A DNA stretch of 9,467 bases from NCBI GenBank assembly GCA_021789755.1, contig JAJYJD010000127.1:1-9467 (forward strand), read 5' to 3'. Below are positions 5,864-9,467 of the stretch, piece by piece (the first letter of the stretch is position 1; every line of letters starts with the position of its first letter). The position numbers and the translations under genes were made by a program. The notes beneath the pieces were generated by a model. That model was not told where the DNA came from. It made no database searches and worked only from the letters and a program-made list of their open reading frames with translations. This DNA comes from Bacteroidota bacterium. Its GTDB lineage: Bacteria > Bacteroidota > Ignavibacteria > Kryptoniales > JAKASW01.

Positions 5864-7180
5864 ATGAAAGACAAAGAGATATTTCCGGTTCTGAAAGCGG
5901 GGAGCATCGAGGCAGCGGAACGCCTGAAAAGAATCATGGGCAGGAACCTCGCCCTCGACAGCGGCCTGATTTCGAAAGTCACATCTATCGTCAATGGTGT
6001 GCGGACCGAAGGTGACGCCGCGCTTATCAGGTATACTCAGGAGTTCGACGGCGTGCGATTGTCACGTATCAAAGTGTCTAAGGAGGAAATCGGGAAGGCG
6101 AGGGACGACGTAAACGAGAAGATTCTGGAAATTTTATACGAGGCTGCGGCCAATGTGAGGAGGTATCACGAGAACCAGAGACAGAACTCGTGGATGATAC
6201 ACGCGGAAGACGGAAGTGTGCTGGGTCAGCGCGTAATCCCGCTCGAGCGCGTCGGCCTCTACGTCCCCGGCGGAACAGCCGCGTACCCATCTACCGTGAT
6301 AATGAATGCCATCCCGGCACAGGTGGCGGGGGTGAAGGAGATTCACGTGATGACGCCGCCGAATCGCGACGGGATGGTGAACCGCATTGTCCTCGCCACT
6401 TGCAGCATTCTCGGTATCGAACATGTGTACTCGGTCGGCGGTGCGCAGGGGATTGCGGCGGCAGCGTATGGGACCGAATCGGTGACCAGAGTCGACAAGA
6501 TCGTCGGCCCGGGAAACGTGTACGTAGCGGCGGCAAAAAAGATAGTTTACGGCGATGTGGACATAGACATGATCGCGGGACCGAGCGAAGTTGTAGTCCT
6601 GGCTGACTCCTCGGCGGATCCTGCGCATGTGGCTGCGGACCTTCTCGCCCAGGCAGAACACGATAGCAACGCGGCCGCCATACTCGTGACCGTCGACAGG
6701 AACCTGGCCAGGAAGGTGAGGCGGAAACTGGGGGAATTCCTGGAGAACCTTTCAAGAAAAAAGACTGCCTCCGAATCTCTGAGACGAAACGGAGCATCAT
6801 TTGTGGCCGCCAGTATTTCCGAAGCAGTAGCGCTGGTCAACAGGATTGCGCCGGAACATCTGGAAGTGATTGCCGGATCGGCATGGGAAATCCTCGGACA
6901 GATAACCAACGCCGGCGCAGTGTTTATCGGCGATTATTCGCCTGAGCCGGTAGGAGATTACTTTGCCGGCCCGAGCCACGTCCTCCCGACAGGCGGCACA
7001 GCCCGGTTCTCGTCAGTCCTGGGGGTCGATGCTTTCGTGAAACGATCCAGCGTGATCCATTACTCGAAGAAGGCTTTCGAACGCGATGCGGACAAGATCC
7101 GTATATTCGCCCGGAACGAAGGACTGACAGCTCATGCTCTTTCAATCAGCGTTAGGGAAAAAGGTGGACATAAAAGATAA
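5864..7180 (+). CDS. hisD: Histidinol dehydrogenase
   Basis: 438 residues, the usual HisD length. The cytoplasmic zinc enzyme makes L-histidine from L-histidinol by two NAD+-dependent oxidations, the last steps of histidine synthesis. Visible hallmarks: the signature VGPGNVYVAAAKK (214-226) continuing to VDIDMIAGPSE (232-242); zinc ligands Q263 and H266 in LLAQAEHDSNA; the catalytic pair E331-H332 in IAPEHLE; zinc ligand D365 in PVGDYFAGPSHVLPTGG; and H424 near the C-terminus. All essential residues are present. I start at ATG 5864 (MKDKEIFPV), which fits the family N-terminus. There is no clear Shine-Dalgarno there, only AT-rich sequence. In-frame ATG 5807 would add 19 residues without homology-like sequence. 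The stop overlaps the start of hisC by 17 bp. There is no hisG upstream; the preceding gene is an outer-membrane protein. Confidence 0.97.
   Translation: MKDKEIFPVLKAGSIEAAERLKRIMGRNLALDSGLISKVTSIVNGVRTEGDAALIRYTQEFDGVRLSRIKVSKEEIGKARDDVNEKILEILYEAAANVRRYHENQRQNSWMIHAEDGSVLGQRVIPLERVGLYVPGGTAAYPSTVIMNAIPAQVAGVKEIHVMTPPNRDGMVNRIVLATCSILGIEHVYSVGGAQGIAAAAYGTESVTRVDKIVGPGNVYVAAAKKIVYGDVDIDMIAGPSEVVVLADSSADPAHVAADLLAQAEHDSNAAAILVTVDRNLARKVRRKLGEFLENLSRKKTASESLRRNGASFVAASISEAVALVNRIAPEHLEVIAGSAWEILGQITNAGAVFIGDYSPEPVGDYFAGPSHVLPTGGTARFSSVLGVDAFVKRSSVIHYSKKAFERDADKIRIFARNEGLTAHALSISVREKGGHKR
7154..7158 (+). promoter_or_regulatory. hisC: ribosome binding site AGGGA deciding the hisC GTG start
   Basis: AGGGA ends 5 nt before GTG 7164, inside the hisD coding sequence. 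The in-frame ATG at 7134 would add ten residues (MLFQSALGKK) and lacks such a site, so GTG 7164 is preferred. Confidence 0.5.
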
Positions 7181-8240
7181 TTTCAGGAAAAGTGTGCTCG
7201 AGCTCTCGCCGTACAACGTATCGGGTCACCCTGCTAAGATAAAACTCAACCAGAACGAAAGTCCCTTCGATATTCCGGTGGAATTGAAGAAGGAGATTAT
7301 CGACGAGTTCATCAGGATAAACTGGAACCGGTACCCTGAAGTGTTTTCAAGCAATCTGCCTAAACGATTCGCGGAAATTTACGGTCTGCCGGTGAAATCG
7401 TTCATAGTGGCGAACGGATCAAATGAACTGATCTACACGGTTGCCATGTCCATAGTGAAAGACGGCACGGATGTCCTGATTCCACAGCCGACTTTCTATC
7501 TGTTCGAAAAGGTTGTCAGGATCCTGGGCGGAAATGTGCTGAAAGTGTTTGCCGACGCCGAATTGAATTTCGACGAGCCGAAGATACTCAACACGGCGCG
7601 CGCCATGAAGTCCGGCCTAATTATTATCGGCTCTCCCAGCAACCCGACCGGGAAATCCGTCAAGTCAGGCTTCATTGAGAAGCTGCTCGGTTCGACGAAC
7701 GCTATCGTGCTCCTCGACGAGGCGTACATTGAATTTTCTCCGAATGAAAGCGCCATCGGGCTGACCAAAAGCCACAAGAACCTCGTTGTGCTGAGAACTT
7801 TTTCAAAGGCGTTCAGTCTGGCGGGACTGAGGATAGGTTATCTCGCGGCACATCCGGATACGACATACGAGATCTTGAAGGTGAAGATTCCCTTCACGGT
7901 CAATCCGCTTTCCGAGTTCACTGCGATAAAACTCCTGGAGCACCGCGGCCTCTTCAGCGAACGAATCGATTTCCTGAAGCGGCAGATGACAAAGATGACG
8001 GGCGAGTTGAAGAAAATGAGCGGCGTGAGCGTTGTTCAGTCTGATTCCAACTTCTTCCTATTTTCGACGAGCCTGCCGGCGCCGAGGGTCTTCGAAGAAC
8101 TTCTCGAGAGAAACAGTGTCCTGGTTCGTGATGTGTCATCATACCCGATGCTCGGGGACTATCTTCGCGTTAACGTCGGCACCGATGAAGAGAGTGCTTA
8201 TTTCATTGATTCGCTCAAGGCATGCCTCGCAGCGGGGTAG
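7164..8240 (+). CDS. hisC: Histidinol-phosphate aminotransferase
   Basis: 358 residues from GTG 7164. A cytoplasmic PLP enzyme of aminotransferase class I/II that converts imidazole-acetol phosphate and glutamate to histidinol phosphate and 2-oxoglutarate. Visible motifs: KLNQNESPFDIP (27-38) near the N-terminus, RYPE (56-59), NGSNELI (84-90), SPSNPTG (157-163), LLDEAYIEF (183-191; D185 and Y188 contact PLP), and RTFSKAFSLAGLRIGYL (211-227) with the Schiff-base lysine K215 and the phosphate-binding R223. LRVNVGT (334-340) carries R335, which matches the substrate-carboxylate/phosphate arginine of the family. The residue numbers are close to those of the well-studied E. coli enzyme. It overlaps hisD by 17 bp, so translation is probably coupled. 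HisB does not follow; a separately promoted response regulator does, so the rest of the pathway must be elsewhere. Confidence 0.96.
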   Translation: MDIKDNFRKSVLELSPYNVSGHPAKIKLNQNESPFDIPVELKKEIIDEFIRINWNRYPEVFSSNLPKRFAEIYGLPVKSFIVANGSNELIYTVAMSIVKDGTDVLIPQPTFYLFEKVVRILGGNVLKVFADAELNFDEPKILNTARAMKSGLIIIGSPSNPTGKSVKSGFIEKLLGSTNAIVLLDEAYIEFSPNESAIGLTKSHKNLVVLRTFSKAFSLAGLRIGYLAAHPDTTYEILKVKIPFTVNPLSEFTAIKLLEHRGLFSERIDFLKRQMTKMTGELKKMSGVSVVQSDSNFFLFSTSLPAPRVFEELLERNSVLVRDVSSYPMLGDYLRVNVGTDEESAYFIDSLKACLAAG

Positions 8241-8310
8241 ATCCTGGACGTGGCGGGAGGTGCCGGTCGAACTGAAGTCCGCAACGGGTAAAGTTTTAAA
8301 ATGAAACATG

Positions 8311-8341
8311 TTGTGCGCAATTCGGCGGTAAATTATATTTG
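8311..8341 (+). promoter_or_regulatory. Bacteroidota-type promoter (TTG - N20 - TATATTTG) of the response regulator
   Basis: TATATTTG at 8334-8341 is an exact match to the -7 element TAnnTTTG used by the primary sigma factor of Bacteroidota, and TTG at 8311-8313 sits 20 nt upstream as the -33 element, within the known 17-23 nt spacing. It lies in the 107-bp gap after hisC. Transcription would begin at about 8346-8349, essentially at the ATG 8348, so the mRNA would be leaderless or nearly so. No Shine-Dalgarno sequence precedes that ATG, which agrees with this. Confidence 0.5.
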
Positions 8342-8347
8342 TTCATA

Positions 8348-9467
8348 ATGGCTGTACCTTTAATTTACTTCCTCGATGATGATGAGAATATCATCAGGCT
8401 CGTGAAGTACGGATTGCGCAACGAGCAGTTCAACATGAGGTTCTTCAACCGTCCGACTGCTCTCATTGACGCTATCAAGGCTGAATATCCCGATGTCGTC
8501 ATAAGCGACGTCATGATGCCAGACATGGACGGCATCGAACTCATCGATAAGCTGAGAGAGTTGTCCCGGTCGATGCCGGTCATCCTCGTTACGGCGAAGG
8601 CGGCTGTGGACACAGCTGTCAGGGCGATGAAGGCAGGGGCGTTCGAATACCTTACCAAGCCTATCAATTTCGACGAGCTCAAACTGGCAGTCGGACGCGC
8701 GGTGGAAGTCGGCCGCCTGCGCACCGAAGTCGACGAGATTAAGTCGGGGTTCAAGTCCCGTTACTCCTTTGACAACCTCATCGGGAAGAGCGAGCCTATC
8801 AACGCCATGCGGGAACTGATCAAACGTCTTTCGACCGTTGCCGAGGCGGTAATACTGCTTCGGGGCGAAAGCGGAGTCGGCAAGAATCTCGTCGCGCGGG
8901 TCGTGCATTACACGAGCCCGAATTCGGATAAACGCTACCTGGAGATAAATTGCGCTTCACTCCCGTCGAACCTTCTGGAGGCGGAACTTTTCGGGTACGA
9001 AAAGGGTGCTTTTACCGATGCCAAGAATTCGAAGAAGGGTCTTCTTGAAGTCGCAAGCGGCGGTACGGTTGTGCTGGACGAGATAACGAGCATGGACCTG
9101 GGACTTCAGGCTAAATTCCTGTCCTTCATCGAGAACAGGCGTATCCGACGGGTCGGGGGACTCGAAGAAATTCCGGTGGACCTCAGAGTGATTTCGGCAA
9201 CGAACTCCAACCTGGAGGCCGACGTATCGTCGGGTCGTTTCAGGAGCGATCTCTTTTACAGGATAAATGTGGTTTCGATAACGGTTCCCCCCCTGCGCGA
9301 ACGCGATAAGGATGTGATATTGATCGCCCGGAAACTGCTTGAAGACTTCAATATAAAATTCAAGAAACATGTCAAAGGGTTCACGAATTCCGCGGAGCGG
9401 AAACTGTTGTCGCACAACTGGCCGGGCAATGTCCGTGAGTTGCGCAACGTCGTCGAACGCGCGATGA
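8348..9467 (+). CDS. NtrC-type sigma-54-dependent response regulator (REC + AAA+), 3'-partial
   Basis: 373 complete codons are visible and the frame runs off the window. Residues 1-120 are a receiver domain: acidic D10-D11-D12, phospho-acceptor D54 in VVISDVMMPDMDG, T82 in VTAKA and K104 in LTKP. About 143-373 are the sigma-54-interacting AAA+ domain: Walker A GESGVGKN (173-180), the sigma-54 contact loop GAFTDA (220-225) in place of GAFTGA, Walker B TVVLDEITSM (240-249), RFRSDLFYRINV (297-308) with the likely arginine fingers, PPLRER (314-319) and WPGNVREL (358-365). A C-terminal Fis-type helix-turn-helix should follow outside the window. It would activate sigma-54 promoters on phosphorylation by an unseen kinase. 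Start ATG 8348 is set by the MAVPLIYFLDDDEN receiver N-terminus; TAATG joins the stop of a 15-codon upstream frame to this ATG. Targets are unknown. Confidence 0.95.
   Translation, partial: MAVPLIYFLDDDENIIRLVKYGLRNEQFNMRFFNRPTALIDAIKAEYPDVVISDVMMPDMDGIELIDKLRELSRSMPVILVTAKAAVDTAVRAMKAGAFEYLTKPINFDELKLAVGRAVEVGRLRTEVDEIKSGFKSRYSFDNLIGKSEPINAMRELIKRLSTVAEAVILLRGESGVGKNLVARVVHYTSPNSDKRYLEINCASLPSNLLEAELFGYEKGAFTDAKNSKKGLLEVASGGTVVLDEITSMDLGLQAKFLSFIENRRIRRVGGLEEIPVDLRVISATNSNLEADVSSGRFRSDLFYRINVVSITVPPLRERDKDVILIARKLLEDFNIKFKKHVKGFTNSAERKLLSHNWPGNVRELRNVVERAM

Noticed and set aside
7134..7163. hisC start at ATG 7134
   Set aside because: It would add MLFQSALGKK before the family-like N-terminus and has no ribosome binding site, whereas GTG 7164 has AGGGA 5 nt upstream.
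448..9447. Many antisense open frames and alternate-frame + strand ORFs
   Set aside because: They lie opposite or inside well-supported genes, lack recognisable domains and show the low-complexity Arg/Ser/Pro-rich composition of shadow frames.

Overview
The window carries six protein-coding genes, all on the + strand, and no RNA gene, insertion sequence or CRISPR array that I can recognise. The gene content points to a Gram-negative, didermic bacterium, most likely of the Bacteroidota/Ignavibacteriota/Chlorobiota group. The reasons are two outer-membrane beta-barrel proteins (one PorV/UPF0164-like, one combining a TolB-like propeller with an Omp85-like barrel) and an exact match to the Bacteroidota -7 promoter element TAnnTTTG upstream of the last gene. 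The lineage is an inference; no taxonomic marker gene is present.

Layout. Positions 2-1159 hold the 3' part of a CNNM/CorC-type membrane protein (DUF21, CBS pair, CorC_HlyC domain) cut by the window start. Positions 1160-1544 are a 385-bp gap with short repeats and a palindrome just before the next gene. Positions 1545-4661 encode a 1038-residue exported protein with three modules: an HEXXH zinc-peptidase (peptidase MA-like) domain, a six-bladed PD40/TolB-like propeller and a C-terminal Omp85-like barrel. Its 3' end overlaps by about 71 bp the start of a PorV/UPF0164-like barrel protein (to 5760), so the two look co-translated. After about 100 bp comes hisD (5864-7180), overlapped by hisC (7164-8240), a two-gene fragment of the histidine pathway without hisG or hisB beside it. 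Finally, 8348 to the window end is an NtrC-type sigma-54 response regulator, cut before its DNA-binding domain.

How they fit together. The two envelope genes form one likely unit: an uncharacterised periplasmic peptidase/propeller carried on an outer-membrane barrel, with a companion barrel protein. This is the most interesting part of the window. HisD and HisC catalyse two steps of histidine synthesis and look translationally coupled. The response regulator appears to have its own promoter, placed so close to the start codon that the mRNA could be leaderless. No cognate sensor kinase is visible.
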